DNA of 37,738 nucleotides from Reyranella sp. (GTDB lineage: Bacteria; Pseudomonadota; Alphaproteobacteria; Reyranellales; Reyranellaceae). Positions 1-9,176 of this stretch are shown here, one piece after another (position 1 is the stretch's first letter; each line of letters begins with the position of its first letter). The stretch lies in NCBI GenBank assembly GCA_021732285.1, contig JAKFVH010000156.1, positions 1 through 37,738 on the forward strand. The letters run 5' to 3'. The notes beneath the pieces were generated by a model. That model saw nothing but the letters and a program-made list of their open reading frames with translations. It had not been told where the DNA came from and ran no database searches. Made by a program: the position numbers and the translations under genes.

Positions 1-5
1 CCCTC

Positions 6-29
6 GCCGGCGCCTGACGGGGCGCCGGC
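6..29. repeat. Short perfect hairpin at the left edge
   Basis: Nine-base arms GCCGGCGCC (6-14) and GGCGCCGGC (21-29) enclose a 6-base loop. No T-run follows on either strand, so it is not a textbook intrinsic terminator. It could still end the transcript of a gene to the left of the window. The rest of 1-131 shows no gene and no convincing promoter. Confidence 0.5.
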
Positions 30-131
30 CAACCAACTCCATCCGACAAAGCGCAAAAACATCAAATCCCCAGCCCGCTATTCCTTCGACCTTCAACTCG
101 AAGACCTCAGTCCGACAGGCTGCTAGGCTCT

Positions 132-1121
132 ATGTTCAGCGTGCTCAGCCTGCCTATCCTGGCCACGGTCCCTCGTTCAGGGACCTGGTTCCTACGGTAT
201 GCAATTTCGTTCCTGTGCCATCTCGACCGCGGCGGCCGCATCGACGATCGCCTGACGGGGCGGACTTTTGGCGATGCGGCGGGACCAGCTTTCGATTTCC
301 AGAGCTTCCGGGGCGGCCCGCTGTTCCATGTGCAGGGCACCCTGCCGGACGACCATCTGTTCATCGGCCACACCGTGTGTCCCGGCTTCGCCGCCTCGGA
401 CGTCGATTGGTGGAGCAGAACGCCCTTCCATGTGCCGGGCTACGACTACTTCCATGAGGGGATGAACTATCGCTACACGCCGATCGATCTCGCGGCATAC
501 CGCTACACGCCGGTCCGCGTGCGCGCCCTCGAACGCGCCGCCAGCCGGGGCCGCGGCCGGCCGATCGTGCTCGTCTACCGCAATCCGCTCGCCCAGGCGG
601 TGTCGTACTTTCGCTATGGCCAGAACCACAGGGATACAACGTACAACTCACTCAAAGGCCGCCCGCTGGCTGCCGTGGCCTTGCGCGACTACCTGTTCGA
701 CAGTGCGCTGCCGTCCTACGCCAAGCAGTTCATCTCCTACCAGACCCTGGCCGAGCGCTATCCCGCGCAGGTCCGCCTGGTGCCCTACGAGCGACTGATG
801 GCCCAGCCGGTCGAGGTGCTGGCCGGCATCCTCGACCATCTTGCGGGAACGCCGCGTGAACGGCCGCAGCTCGCCGACGCGGTGTGGCTGGCGCGGCCCG
901 AACACATGAAGGCGATCGAGAAGGAGCTCGGCCGCTCGCTCGACGGCACGCGCATCGATCGCGACAGCCATATCCAGGTCAGCCCGGGCCGCGCCGATGC
1001 CCGCATCGACGACCGCACGCGCGCCGAGGCGATCGCGTTCCTCAACCGCCTGGGACTCGACATCAGCCTGTTCGATTGGCCGCTCGTCAAACCAGCCGCC
1101 GCCGCCACTGTCGCCGCATAG
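132..1121 (+). CDS. Sulfotransferase-family protein (PAPS-dependent)
   Basis: This 329-aa protein looks like a cytoplasmic sulfotransferase that moves the sulfuryl group of PAPS to an unknown acceptor. The N-terminus carries a 5'-phosphosulfate-binding loop, PRSGTWF (residues 14-20), directly after a hydrophobic strand, as the family requires. A second PAPS-binding motif, RNPLAQAVS (150-158), matches the family pattern of Arg/Asp-Pro followed by a serine. There is no signal peptide or membrane segment. The ATG at 132 has only a weak ribosome-binding site. The gene lies 36 bases before cysD and the cysNC fusion on the same strand, so donor synthesis and use are probably co-expressed, an arrangement recalling rhizobial nodH with nodPQ. 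The acceptor (sugar, lipid, peptide) cannot be read from the sequence. Family assignment is fairly sure; substrate is open. Confidence 0.8.
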   Translation: MFSVLSLPILATVPRSGTWFLRYAISFLCHLDRGGRIDDRLTGRTFGDAAGPAFDFQSFRGGPLFHVQGTLPDDHLFIGHTVCPGFAASDVDWWSRTPFHVPGYDYFHEGMNYRYTPIDLAAYRYTPVRVRALERAASRGRGRPIVLVYRNPLAQAVSYFRYGQNHRDTTYNSLKGRPLAAVALRDYLFDSALPSYAKQFISYQTLAERYPAQVRLVPYERLMAQPVEVLAGILDHLAGTPRERPQLADAVWLARPEHMKAIEKELGRSLDGTRIDRDSHIQVSPGRADARIDDRTRAEAIAFLNRLGLDISLFDWPLVKPAAAATVAA

Positions 1122-1157
1122 CCGACATCCCTCCTCGCCATCGCAAGAGCAGCCCAC

Positions 1158-2060
1158 TTGCCAGTCTCGAACTCCCACCTGCAGGCCCTCGAAGCCGAGG
1201 CGATCCACGCGCTGCGCGAAGCGGCCGCGGTGTTCCGAAAGCCGGTCATCCTCTATTCGATCGGCAAGGACTCCTCGGTCCTGCTCCATCTCGCGCTGAA
1301 GGCGTTCTATCCCGCCAAGCCGCCGTTCGCGCTGCTGCACGTCGACACGACCTGGAAGTTCCGCGAGATGATCGCCTTCCGCGACCGGCGCATGAAGGAG
1401 CTCGGCCTGCCGCTCACCGTCCACGTCAACCAGGACGGCCTGGCGCGCGGCATCGGCCCGCTCAGCCATGGTGCGGCGGTCCACACCGACATCATGAAGA
1501 CCGAGGCGCTGAAGCAGGCGCTCGACCTCCATGGTTTCGACGCCGCGATCGGCGGGGCGCGCCGCGACGAGGAGCCGTCGCGCGCCAAGGAGCGGATCTT
1601 CTCGCTGCGCAGCGCTTCCCATTGCTGGGATCCGCGCGGCCAGCGGCCCGAGCTCTGGCGCCTCTACAACGGCCGGCTCAATCCCGGCGAGAGCATCCGC
1701 GTCTTCCCGCTGTCGAACTGGACCGAGCTCGACATCTGGACCTACATCGCGCGCGAGAAGATTCCCGTCGTGCCGCTCTACTTCGCGGCCGGCCGCATGG
1801 TGGTCCAGCGCAACGGCATGCTGATCCTGCGCGACGACGAGCGGCTCACGCTGCTGCCCAAGGAGCTGCCCGAGCTGCTCTGGGTGCGCTTCCGCACGCT
1901 CGGCTGCTATCCGCTGACCGGCGCCATCGAGTCGCGCGCCGACACCGTGGCCGCGATCATCGACGAGCTTGGCCGCTCGCGCACCTCCGAGCGCCAGGGC
2001 CGCGCCATCGACCACGGCGAGAGCTCGATGGAGCGCAAGAAGGTCGAAGGCTACTTCTGA
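1158..2060 (+). CDS. cysD: Sulfate adenylyltransferase subunit 2
   Basis: The 300-aa product is the ATP-pyrophosphatase-type subunit of the heterodimeric ATP sulfurylase, which makes adenosine 5'-phosphosulfate from sulfate and ATP. The PP-loop SIGKDS (residues 34-39) is intact, and the protein ends in the typical region ERKKVEGYF. The length is normal for CysD/NodP. The start is a TTG at 1158 with a weak Shine-Dalgarno; no better in-frame start precedes the conserved N-terminus. Its stop overlaps the start of cysNC (TGATG at 2058-2062), which implies translational coupling of the two subunits. It works with CysN, whose GTPase activity drives the reaction. Confidence 0.95.
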   Translation: MPVSNSHLQALEAEAIHALREAAAVFRKPVILYSIGKDSSVLLHLALKAFYPAKPPFALLHVDTTWKFREMIAFRDRRMKELGLPLTVHVNQDGLARGIGPLSHGAAVHTDIMKTEALKQALDLHGFDAAIGGARRDEEPSRAKERIFSLRSASHCWDPRGQRPELWRLYNGRLNPGESIRVFPLSNWTELDIWTYIAREKIPVVPLYFAAGRMVVQRNGMLILRDDERLTLLPKELPELLWVRFRTLGCYPLTGAIESRADTVAAIIDELGRSRTSERQGRAIDHGESSMERKKVEGYF

Positions 2061-3859
2061 TGAATGAGGACCTGCTGCGTTTCATCGCCTGCGGCAGCGT
2101 CGACGACGGCAAGAGCACGCTGATCGGCCGGCTCCTGGTCGATGCCGACGTCGTGCCCGACGATCGGCGCGCCGCGGCGCCTGATCTCGCAGGCCTGCTC
2201 GATGGCCTGCAGGCGGAGCGCGAGCAGGGCATCACCATCGACGTCGGCTACCGCTATTTCTCGACGCCGCGGCGGCGCTTCATCGTCGCCGACACGCCGG
2301 GCCACGAGCAGTACACGCGCAACATGGCCACGGGCGCCTCGACCGCCGACCTTGCGGTCATCCTGGTCGACGCGACCAAGGGCCTGCTGCCGCAGACGCT
2401 TCGGCACAGCGCCATCGTGGCGCTGATGGGCATCCGCCGCATCGTGCTTGCCGTCAACAAGATGGACCTGGCGGGCTACCGCGAAGACCGCTTCGCCGCG
2501 ATCGTCGACGGCTACGCGACGATGGCCGGGGAGCTCGGCCTGAGCGACGTGACGGCGATTCCCGTCTCGGCCCTGCACGGCGACAACGTCATGCGGTCGA
2601 GTGCGGCGATGCCGTGGTATCGCGGACCGACGCTGCTTGGCCATCTCGAGACTGTCCCCGCCGCGCCGGCCAGCGACCTGCCGTTCAGGCTCGCCGTGCA
2701 GTGGATCAATCGTGACGCGGGCTTCCGCGGCTATGCCGGCACGGTGCTGGGCGGCAGCGTCCGTCCCGGCGACGAGGTCGTCGTCCTGCCGTCGGGCGTG
2801 CGGGCGCAGGTCGCGCGCATCGTCACCTACGAGGGCGACCTCGACCGGGCGACAGCGGGCCAGGCCGTCACCCTGACGCTCGACCCCGAAGTCGATGTCG
2901 GCCGTGGCGACGTCATCGCCGCCGCCGGCGCGCCGCCGCATCTTTCGGACCAGTTCGCCGCGCACATCGTGTGGCTGGGCGATGCGCCGATGCTGCCGGG
3001 GCGGCCGTATCTGCTGCGGCTCGGTACGGCGACGACGACGGCGATGGTGAGCGGGCTGAAACACCGGCTCGATATCGCCAGCGGATCGCAGCGCCCCGCC
3101 AAACAGCTCGAGCCGAACGATATCGGTCTCGCCAACCTGTCGCTCGACCGGGCGCTGCCCTTCGACACCTACGACGACAACCGCGAGACCGGCGGCTTCA
3201 TCCTGATCGACCGGCTGAGCAACGCCACGGTCGGCGCCGGCATGATCCGCTTCCCCTTGCGGCGCGCCGCCAATCTCGCCTGGCAGGATTTCACCGTCGA
3301 CAAGACGGCGCGCGCGGCGATCAAGGGCCATCGCCCGGCCGTGCTGTGGTTCACCGGCCTGTCGGGCGCGGGCAAGTCGGCCATCGCCGACGGCGTCGAA
3401 AAGCGGCTGACGGCGCTTGGCCACCACACCTATCTGCTGGACGGCGACAATGTCCGCCACGGCCTCAACCGCGACTTGGGCTTCACCGACGCCGACCGGG
3501 TCGAGAACATCCGGCGCGTGATCGAGACCGCCCACCTGATGGCCGATGCCGGCCTGATCGTGCTGGTGTCGTTCATCTCGCCGTTCCGCGCCGAGCGGCG
3601 GCTGGCGCGCGAGCGGCTGGCGGACGATGCGTTCCTGGAGATCTTCGTCGACACGCCGATCGAGGTCTGCGAGCGCCGCGATCCCAAGGGCCTCTACCAC
3701 AAGGCCCGCGTCGGCGAGCTCCGGAACTTCACGGGCATCGACTCGGCCTACGAGCCGCCGGAAGCACCCGACCTGCACCTGCGCACGCTCGAGATGACGA
3801 TCGACGATGAGGTCGAGCGCATCATCGAAGCGCTGCAGCGGCGCGGCGTGTTTGACTGA
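2060..3859 (+). CDS. cysNC: Bifunctional sulfate adenylyltransferase subunit 1 / adenylylsulfate kinase
   Basis: A 599-aa fusion. The N-terminal part is the CysN GTPase: P-loop GSVDDGKST (12-20), DTPGH (78-82) and NKMD (133-136), followed by EF-Tu-like beta-barrel domains. The C-terminal part, from about residue 425, is APS kinase (CysC) with its own P-loop GLSGAGKS (433-440) and the conserved [11 protein letters not shown] stretch. Together with CysD it converts sulfate to APS and then to PAPS. The fused form is known from rhizobial NodQ and many alphaproteobacteria. Its ATG at 2060 overlaps the cysD stop. The last 38 bases overlap the end of the convergent membrane-protein gene at 3822-4550. 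No PAPS reductase (cysH) lies nearby, so the neighbouring sulfotransferase is the visible consumer of PAPS. Confidence 0.95.
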   Translation: MNEDLLRFIACGSVDDGKSTLIGRLLVDADVVPDDRRAAAPDLAGLLDGLQAEREQGITIDVGYRYFSTPRRRFIVADTPGHEQYTRNMATGASTADLAVILVDATKGLLPQTLRHSAIVALMGIRRIVLAVNKMDLAGYREDRFAAIVDGYATMAGELGLSDVTAIPVSALHGDNVMRSSAAMPWYRGPTLLGHLETVPAAPASDLPFRLAVQWINRDAGFRGYAGTVLGGSVRPGDEVVVLPSGVRAQVARIVTYEGDLDRATAGQAVTLTLDPEVDVGRGDVIAAAGAPPHLSDQFAAHIVWLGDAPMLPGRPYLLRLGTATTTAMVSGLKHRLDIASGSQRPAKQLEPNDIGLANLSLDRALPFDTYDDNRETGGFILIDRLSNATVGAGMIRFPLRRAANLAWQDFTVDKTARAAIKGHRPAVLWFTGLSGAGKSAIADGVEKRLTALGHHTYLLDGDNVRHGLNRDLGFTDADRVENIRRVIETAHLMADAGLIVLVSFISPFRAERRLARERLADDAFLEIFVDTPIEVCERRDPKGLYHKARVGELRNFTGIDSAYEPPEAPDLHLRTLEMTIDDEVERIIEALQRRGVFD

Positions 3860-4550
3860 ACCACAGCCAGGCGGCCGCCACGATCAGGAGCGCGAAGGCG
3901 ATCGGCCCGTGCAGCGCGGCATGGTCGGTCTGCAGTTCCCAGCCGAAGGCCACCAGCACCGCCATGTTGGCCCAGCCGGCGCGGCGCGCCAGCAGCAGGG
4001 AAGCAGCGACCAGCACCGAGGCGGCGAAGGCCGCCCATGACGCCGTCTCGCTGACGAACGAGCCGACGCCGCCGACCAGGGGATCGACCCACAGGGCGTT
4101 GAGCAGCAGCGCCGCCCCCTCGACCTGATGCGGGTTGAGCTTGCCCGCGGCGGCCAGGCTCTGGACGGTGAGGATGCTGCGGCCGAGCCCGATGCCGCCG
4201 ATCGCGTCGAGCACCGTGAAATAGATGACCATGACGAAGATCGCCGCCCGCGCCAGCCAGGCCGCCGCCACCGCAGCCGCTCCGTCGTCATCGCCGATGC
4301 CGTCGACCATCAGCAGCAGGCCGACGGCGACCAGGCCGACCATCGGCGTCTGGACCATGTGCAGCACCACCCACCATCGCGGGCCGAAATAGTCGAGCGC
4401 CTCATGATGGTTGGCCGAATGGGGCTCGGCCTGCGACAGGTACTGGTACATGCCGGGATGGGCCGTGAAATTGGCCGGATGGAACAGCTCCAGGCCGATC
4501 AGCACGGCCGGTGCGAGCAAAAGACAGACCCACCATAGAATGCGCTTCAT
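3822..4550 (-). CDS. Uncharacterised multi-pass membrane protein
   Basis: A 242-aa protein with about six hydrophobic segments. The first serves as a signal anchor ([20 protein letters not shown], residues 1-20), and the others lie near residues 58-82, 95-120, 150-165, 172-190 and 198-230. After the first segment comes a predicted soluble loop rich in His and Tyr ([15 protein letters not shown] and NHHEALDYF). I do not recognise the family. The ATG at 4550 is chosen because it puts the hydrophobic segment at the N-terminus; an open frame reaches back to 4622 but adds a non-conserved-looking stretch. It is divergent from ygfZ (80-base gap) and overlaps the 3' end of cysNC by 38 bases tail to tail. 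Confidence 0.7.
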   Translation of the reverse strand: MKRILWWVCLLLAPAVLIGLELFHPANFTAHPGMYQYLSQAEPHSANHHEALDYFGPRWWVVLHMVQTPMVGLVAVGLLLMVDGIGDDDGAAAVAAAWLARAAIFVMVIYFTVLDAIGGIGLGRSILTVQSLAAAGKLNPHQVEGAALLLNALWVDPLVGGVGSFVSETASWAAFAASVLVAASLLLARRAGWANMAVLVAFGWELQTDHAALHGPIAFALLIVAAAWLWFSQTRRAAAALR

Positions 4551-4630
4551 GCCCGCCCCTCGTTGCGGCCGGACGATGGCCGCTCGCGAGGTGCTTGCCA
4601 AGAAGCCTGTTCGGTCCCACATCTCACTTG

Positions 4631-5509
4631 ATGTCCGCGCGTCAGTTCAGCCTCAGCCCACATCGCAGCGTGATCGCCGTCGGCGGTCCCGATCGCGTGG
4701 AATTCCTGCAGGGCCTGATCTCCAACGACACGACCAAGGTGTCGCCCGGACACGCCATCTGGGCGGCATTGCTGACGCCGCAGGGCCGCTTCCTCAACGA
4801 CATGTTCGTGGCCGACGGCGGCGATGGCACCTTGCTGCTCGAGACCGAGCGCGAGCGCGCCGCTGCCCTCGCCAAGAAGCTCTCGCTCTACAAGCTGCGC
4901 TCCAAGGTGACCGTCGAGGATCGCCGCGAGACGCTCGAAGTCGCGGTCGCCTACGGCCCCGATGCAGCGACGACTCTGCCGATCGAAGGCGCCATCGCCT
5001 TCGTCGATCCGCGCCTCAGCGAGCTTGGCATCCGCGTGATCGCGCCCACGGGCACGGCAGCCGCTCTGCTGCAATCGCGCGGCTTCTCGGCAGCGCCCTT
5101 GCAGTCCTACGACGAGCTGCGCGTCGGCCTGGGCGTGCCCGACGGCAGCCGCGACCTCGTGGTCGACAAGGCGCTCCTGCTGGAGAACGGCTTCGACGAG
5201 CTGAACGGCGTCGACTGGCAGAAGGGCTGTTACATGGGCCAGGAGCTGACGGCCCGCACCAAGTACCGCGCATTGATCAGGAAGCGGCTGTTCCCGGTGA
5301 AGGTGCAAGGCGCCCTGCCCGAGCCCGGCGCACCGGTGCATCTCGGCGACCAGGAAGTCGGCGAGCTGCGTTCCGGCGTCGGCGACCGCGCACTGGCCAT
5401 GCTGAAGATCGACGCTGCGCTGAGCGGTCAGGCGCTTTCGGCGGGCGATACGCGCCTGGTCGCTGAGATTCCCGGTTGGATGCGCCTGCCCGAGACAACC
5501 GATCCTTAG
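4631..5509 (+). CDS. ygfZ: Folate-binding YgfZ/CAF17-like Fe-S cluster maturation protein
   Basis: A 292-aa cytoplasmic protein of the YgfZ/COG0354 family, related to the aminomethyltransferase GcvT. These proteins use tetrahydrofolate and help assemble or repair [4Fe-4S] enzymes. The hallmark KGCYMGQE motif, containing the family's conserved cysteine, lies at about residues 198-205, followed by the typical TARTKYRALIRKRLFPV region. The N-terminus (FLQGLISND) matches the family start. I chose the ATG at 4631 rather than the open-frame extension back to 4511, because the extension overlaps the divergent gene and lacks family-like sequence. Confidence 0.9.
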   Translation: MSARQFSLSPHRSVIAVGGPDRVEFLQGLISNDTTKVSPGHAIWAALLTPQGRFLNDMFVADGGDGTLLLETERERAAALAKKLSLYKLRSKVTVEDRRETLEVAVAYGPDAATTLPIEGAIAFVDPRLSELGIRVIAPTGTAAALLQSRGFSAAPLQSYDELRVGLGVPDGSRDLVVDKALLLENGFDELNGVDWQKGCYMGQELTARTKYRALIRKRLFPVKVQGALPEPGAPVHLGDQEVGELRSGVGDRALAMLKIDAALSGQALSAGDTRLVAEIPGWMRLPETTDP

Positions 5510-5582
5510 CTGGCGACCCCTAGCCTGCCTCGGCCCCGGGGCTTAAGGTCTCGGCCTTCCAGCGTCGCCAGGAGGCCGGCCC

Positions 5583-7388
5583 GTGAAACTCATCAATCCC
5601 AACCCGTTCACCACCCGGCCCGAGATCGTCGGCACCTTCGGCGTGGTCGCGTCCACGCACTGGATCGCCACCGCAGTCGGCATGGGCATCCTGGAGCGCG
5701 GCGGCAACGCCTTCGACGCCGCCGTCGCCACGGCCTTCACCCTGCAGGTGGTCGAGCCGCATCTCAACGGGCCAGGCGGCGACGTGCCGCTGATCTTCCA
5801 TTCGGTGAAGAAGGGCAAGACCGAGGTGATGTGCGGCCAGGGCGTGATGCCCGCAAAGGCCACCATCGCCCACTTCAAGGGGCTGGGCCTCGATCTCATT
5901 CCCGGCACTGGCCTGCTCCCCGCCGCCGTGCCCGGCACCTTCGACGCCTACATGCTGATGCTGCGCGACTACGGCACCCTGAAGCTGTCAGACGTGCTGG
6001 CGCCGGCCATCGGCTACTACATGGGCGGCTACCCGATGCTGGAGCGTGCCGCAGCCACCATCGCGACGGTACAGGAGAACTTCCGCAACAACTGGCCGAC
6101 CTCGGCCGCGGTCTACCTGCCGGGCAACAAGGTGCCCAGGCCCGCCGAGCTGTTCCGCAACCAGGCCGTGGGCAACACCTATCTGCGTATCATCAAGGAA
6201 GCCGAGGCCGGCGGCGGCAGCCGCGAGGCGGTGCTCGAGCGCGCGCGCAAGGTATGGAGCCAGGGCTTCGTCGCCGAGGCGATCGACCGCTTCTACACGA
6301 ACGAAGAGTTGTTGGACGTGTCGGGCCAGCGCCACAAAGGACTGCTGCGCGGCGAGGACATGGCGAAGTGGCAGGCCACCGTCGAGGACCCGCTGACCTA
6401 TGATTACGGCCGCTACACCGTATGCAAGGCAGGTCCGTGGGCACAGAGCCCGGTCACCCTGCAGAAGCTGGCGCTTCTGAAAGGTTTTAACCTCGACGGC
6501 GCCGACCCGACCTCGCCCGACTTCATCCATACCGTCGTCGAGGCGAGCAAGCTCGCCTTCGCCGACCGCGAGGCCTTCTACGGCGATCCCGACTTCGTCG
6601 ACGTGCCGATGCAGACCCTGCTGTCCGATGCCTACAACGCCGACCGGCGCAAGCTGATCGATCCGTCGAAGGCCTCGTTCGACCAGCGGCCGGGCAAGGT
6701 CGAGGGCTATGGCGGCGTGATCCGCCTGCGCAAGGCCGACGGCAGCCGCGCCGCCGTGGCGGCGAGCGGCGCCGGCGAGCCGACCGTCGGGCGCATGGGC
6801 CAGATGAGCGGCGACACGGTGCATTTCGACATCGTCGACAAGGACGGCAACATGGTCTCGGCGACGCCGTCGGGTGGCTGGCTGCACGGCTCGCCGGTCG
6901 TGCCCGAGCTCGGCTTCCCGATCGGCACGCGCGGCCAGATCATGTGGCTTGAAGAGGGCCAGCCCTCCTCGCTGGCGCCCGGCAAGCGGCCGCGCACCAC
7001 GCTGACGCCCACGCTCGCCCATCGCGACGGCGAGCCGTACATGGTCTGGGGTTCGCCCGGCGGCGACCAGCAGGAGCAGTGGATCACCCAGATGTTCCTG
7101 CGCCACGTCCATTGCGGCATGAACCTGCAGGAGGCGATCGACGCGCCGGCCTGGCACAGCGAGCACTTCCCCTCCTCGTTCTGGCCGCGCACCGCCCGCC
7201 CGGGCGTACTGGTGCTGGAAGGCCGCATTCCTGCCGAAACGGTCCAGGAATTGCGTAAGCGCGGCCATGAGGTCGAGATGAACGACGACTGGTCGGAAGG
7301 CCGGCTGACCGCGGCCAGCCGCCAGGATCCCTGGCGCAAGGCCGCCGCCAACCCGCGCGGCATGCAGGGCTACGCGGCGGGGCGGTGA
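5583..7388 (+). CDS. Gamma-glutamyltransferase-family hydrolase, no signal peptide
   Basis: A 601-aa Ntn-hydrolase of the gamma-glutamyltranspeptidase family, which hydrolyses or transfers the gamma-glutamyl group of glutathione-like compounds. A GTG start follows a strong AGGAGG (5570-5575). The precursor should self-cleave before Thr412 in GDTVHFDIVDKDGN, the position of the nucleophile in family members. The loop that often reads SS in classical enzymes reads TT here (KRPRTTLTPT), and the glycine-rich oxyanion region is GSPGGDQQEQ. The N-terminus begins directly in the mature fold with no signal peptide, unlike secreted Ggt, so action in the cytoplasm is likely. It heads a block with a DUF1028 gene and a peptide-type ABC transporter, which suggests hydrolysis of imported gamma-glutamyl or peptide substrates. 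True substrate is unknown; a related acylase activity is possible. Confidence 0.88.
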   Translation: MKLINPNPFTTRPEIVGTFGVVASTHWIATAVGMGILERGGNAFDAAVATAFTLQVVEPHLNGPGGDVPLIFHSVKKGKTEVMCGQGVMPAKATIAHFKGLGLDLIPGTGLLPAAVPGTFDAYMLMLRDYGTLKLSDVLAPAIGYYMGGYPMLERAAATIATVQENFRNNWPTSAAVYLPGNKVPRPAELFRNQAVGNTYLRIIKEAEAGGGSREAVLERARKVWSQGFVAEAIDRFYTNEELLDVSGQRHKGLLRGEDMAKWQATVEDPLTYDYGRYTVCKAGPWAQSPVTLQKLALLKGFNLDGADPTSPDFIHTVVEASKLAFADREAFYGDPDFVDVPMQTLLSDAYNADRRKLIDPSKASFDQRPGKVEGYGGVIRLRKADGSRAAVAASGAGEPTVGRMGQMSGDTVHFDIVDKDGNMVSATPSGGWLHGSPVVPELGFPIGTRGQIMWLEEGQPSSLAPGKRPRTTLTPTLAHRDGEPYMVWGSPGGDQQEQWITQMFLRHVHCGMNLQEAIDAPAWHSEHFPSSFWPRTARPGVLVLEGRIPAETVQELRKRGHEVEMNDDWSEGRLTAASRQDPWRKAAANPRGMQGYAAGR

Positions 7389-7406
7389 TCGCGATGGTGT
7401 TCTCAT

Positions 7407-7484
7407 CGCTGGGGGCGCGCCACTCCAGTGGCGCGATCTTCTGCATCAACGATGACGCGCGACTGGAGTCGCGCGCCCCCAGCG
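7407..7484. repeat. Palindromic intergenic element, copy 1 (two hairpin units)
   Basis: Outer inverted arms CGCTGGGGGCGCGC (7407-7420) and GCGCGCCCCCAGCG (7471-7484) frame two smaller palindromes: CGCGCCACT-CC-AGTGGCGCG (7416-7435) and CGCGCGACT-GG-AGTCGCGCG (7456-7475). A reverse-complement relative lies at 13722-13801, with the same arms and hairpins and a slightly changed centre. The right end is one base from the start codon of the DUF1028 gene, so the element replaces its usual ribosome-binding region. Confidence 0.9.
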
Positions 7485-7485
7485 C

Positions 7486-8199
7486 ATGACCTGGTCGATC
7501 ATCTTCCATGAGCGCGACAGCGGCCGCATCGCCATCGCTGTCGCCACGAAATTCTTCGCCGTCGGCGCGCGCGTGCCCCATGTCGAGCCTCGGAAAGGAG
7601 CAATCTGCACCCAGGCGCTCATGAACCCGCTGTACGGCCCGCACGGGTTGCGCCTGATCCGCGAAGGCGTCGGCGGTGCCGACGTGGTGCGCATCCTCGT
7701 CACGCCGGACGCCGGCCGCGAGCATCGCCAGCTCCATGTCATGGGTGCCGACGGCAAGTTCGCCGCCCACACCGGCGCCGACTGCGTGCCGTGGTGCGGC
7801 CACTGGATCGGCGAGGACATGTCGGTCGCGGGCAACATGTTGGCGGGACCACAGGTCGTGTCCGAGACCGCGCGCTTCTTCCGCGAGAACGCTTCCATGC
7901 CCCTGCCGCGCCGCCTGATCGGCGCCATGAAGGCGGGTGAGAAGGCCGGCGGCGACAAGCGCGGCAAGCAATCGGCCGCGCTGGTGATCTACGGCAACCA
8001 GGAATACTCGGAGCTCGACCTGCGCGTCGACGATCACATCGAGCCGCTGCTCGAGCTGGCGCGCCTGGAATCGGTGAGCCGCGAGCGCTGGACGCATTTC
8101 CGCGACTTCATCCCGACGCGCGAGAATCCGGCCGGCATCTTCGATCGAGCCGCGATCGACGCCGGCATCGAAAGGAGCCTGGCGGCGGAGCGTCAATGA
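7486..8199 (+). CDS. DUF1028 family protein
   Basis: A 237-aa protein of the DUF1028 family, which has an Ntn-hydrolase-like fold and no settled function. The N-terminus MTWSIIFHERDSGRIAIAVA, then VGARVPHVEP and the CTQALMNPLYGPHGL stretch, match the family. No signal peptide is visible. The ATG at 7486 has no Shine-Dalgarno sequence, because the preceding bases belong to a palindromic repeat. Its stop overlaps the start of the next ATPase gene (ATGA at 8196-8199). In many genomes DUF1028 genes sit beside amidohydrolases or peptide transporters; here they sit between a gamma-glutamyltransferase-like gene and an Opp/Dpp system, pointing to a role in peptide or amide catabolism. Confidence 0.88.
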   Translation: MTWSIIFHERDSGRIAIAVATKFFAVGARVPHVEPRKGAICTQALMNPLYGPHGLRLIREGVGGADVVRILVTPDAGREHRQLHVMGADGKFAAHTGADCVPWCGHWIGEDMSVAGNMLAGPQVVSETARFFRENASMPLPRRLIGAMKAGEKAGGDKRGKQSAALVIYGNQEYSELDLRVDDHIEPLLELARLESVSRERWTHFRDFIPTRENPAGIFDRAAIDAGIERSLAAERQ

Positions 8200-9176
8200 G
8201 CGTTCTGCTCGAACTGCGCCAGCTTGCCGTTTCCTTCGCCACCGACGACGGCACCGTGCGCGCCGTCGACGGCATCGACCTCAGCCTGGAGCGCGGCCGC
8301 ACCCTGGGACTGGTCGGCGAATCGGGCTGCGGCAAGAGCGTGACGTCGCTCGCCGTCATGGGCCTGCTGCCGCCGGAGAACTCCACCGTGAAGGGCGAGG
8401 TCCGCTTCGAGGGCCGCAATCTTCTGACCCTCGACGCCGACGCCATCCGCGACATGCGCGGCGCCAGGCTCGCCATGATCTTCCAGGAGCCGATGACCTC
8501 GCTCAACCCGGCCTACACGGTGGGCGACCAGATCATCGAGGCGATCCAGCGCCACCAGGGCCTGTCGGCCGCCGACGCGCGCGCGCGCGCCATCGAAATG
8601 CTGCGCACCGTGCGCATCCCCTCGCCCGAAAAGCGCGTCGACGACTATCCGCACAAGCTGTCGGGCGGCATGCGCCAGCGCGCCATGATCGCCATGGCGC
8701 TGGCCTGCGGGCCGGAGCTTTTGATCGCCGACGAGCCGACCACCGCGCTCGACGTCACCATCCAGGCGCAGATCCTCGACCTGATGCGCGGGCTGCGCCG
8801 CGACACCGGCACCGCCATCATCCTGATCACCCACGATCTCGGTGTCGTCGCCGAAATGGCCGACGATGTCGCCGTCATGTACGCCGGCCAGATCGTCGAG
8901 CGCGCGCCGGTGCGCGATCTCTTCGCCCGGCCCGAGCACCCCTACACCGTCGGCCTTTTAGGCTCGATCCCGCGGCTCGACGAGAAGCGCGAGCGCCTGC
9001 CCTCGATCGAGGGCCGCGTGCCCGACATGAGCCGGCCACCTGACGGCTGTCGCTTCGCCGCGCGCTGCCCCTTCGTCGAGCCTGCTTGCCGCACCCAGAC
9101 GCCGCCGCTCATCGAAGTGGCGCCGGGCCATCTCACGCGCTGCCGCCGCGCGCCCCTGGCGCAAGTGATCCAATGA
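8196..9176 (+). CDS. Opp/Dpp-type ABC transporter ATP-binding protein (D subunit)
   Basis: A 326-aa ATPase of the peptide/nickel ABC importer family. It has Walker A GESGCGKS, the signature LSGGMRQR, and Walker [13 protein letters not shown]. The C-terminal oligopeptide extension contains the cysteine-rich segment [15 protein letters not shown]. It pairs with the next gene as the two-ATPase motor and energises the permeases encoded at 11869-13691. It overlaps the DUF1028 gene by ATGA at its start and the second ATPase gene at its end, so translation is coupled. Confidence 0.93.
   Translation: MSVLLELRQLAVSFATDDGTVRAVDGIDLSLERGRTLGLVGESGCGKSVTSLAVMGLLPPENSTVKGEVRFEGRNLLTLDADAIRDMRGARLAMIFQEPMTSLNPAYTVGDQIIEAIQRHQGLSAADARARAIEMLRTVRIPSPEKRVDDYPHKLSGGMRQRAMIAMALACGPELLIADEPTTALDVTIQAQILDLMRGLRRDTGTAIILITHDLGVVAEMADDVAVMYAGQIVERAPVRDLFARPEHPYTVGLLGSIPRLDEKRERLPSIEGRVPDMSRPPDGCRFAARCPFVEPACRTQTPPLIEVAPGHLTRCRRAPLAQVIQ

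Noticed and set aside
884..2059. Extension of the cysNC frame back through cysD into the sulfotransferase gene
   Set aside because: The extra residues are out-of-frame shadows of cysD (Arg/Pro-rich), and a coupled ATG at 2060 matches the start of CysN proteins.
2051..3778. Antisense open frame over cysNC (575 codons)
   Set aside because: Low-complexity Arg/Asp/Gly/Val composition and no recognisable domain; the plus strand has complete motifs.
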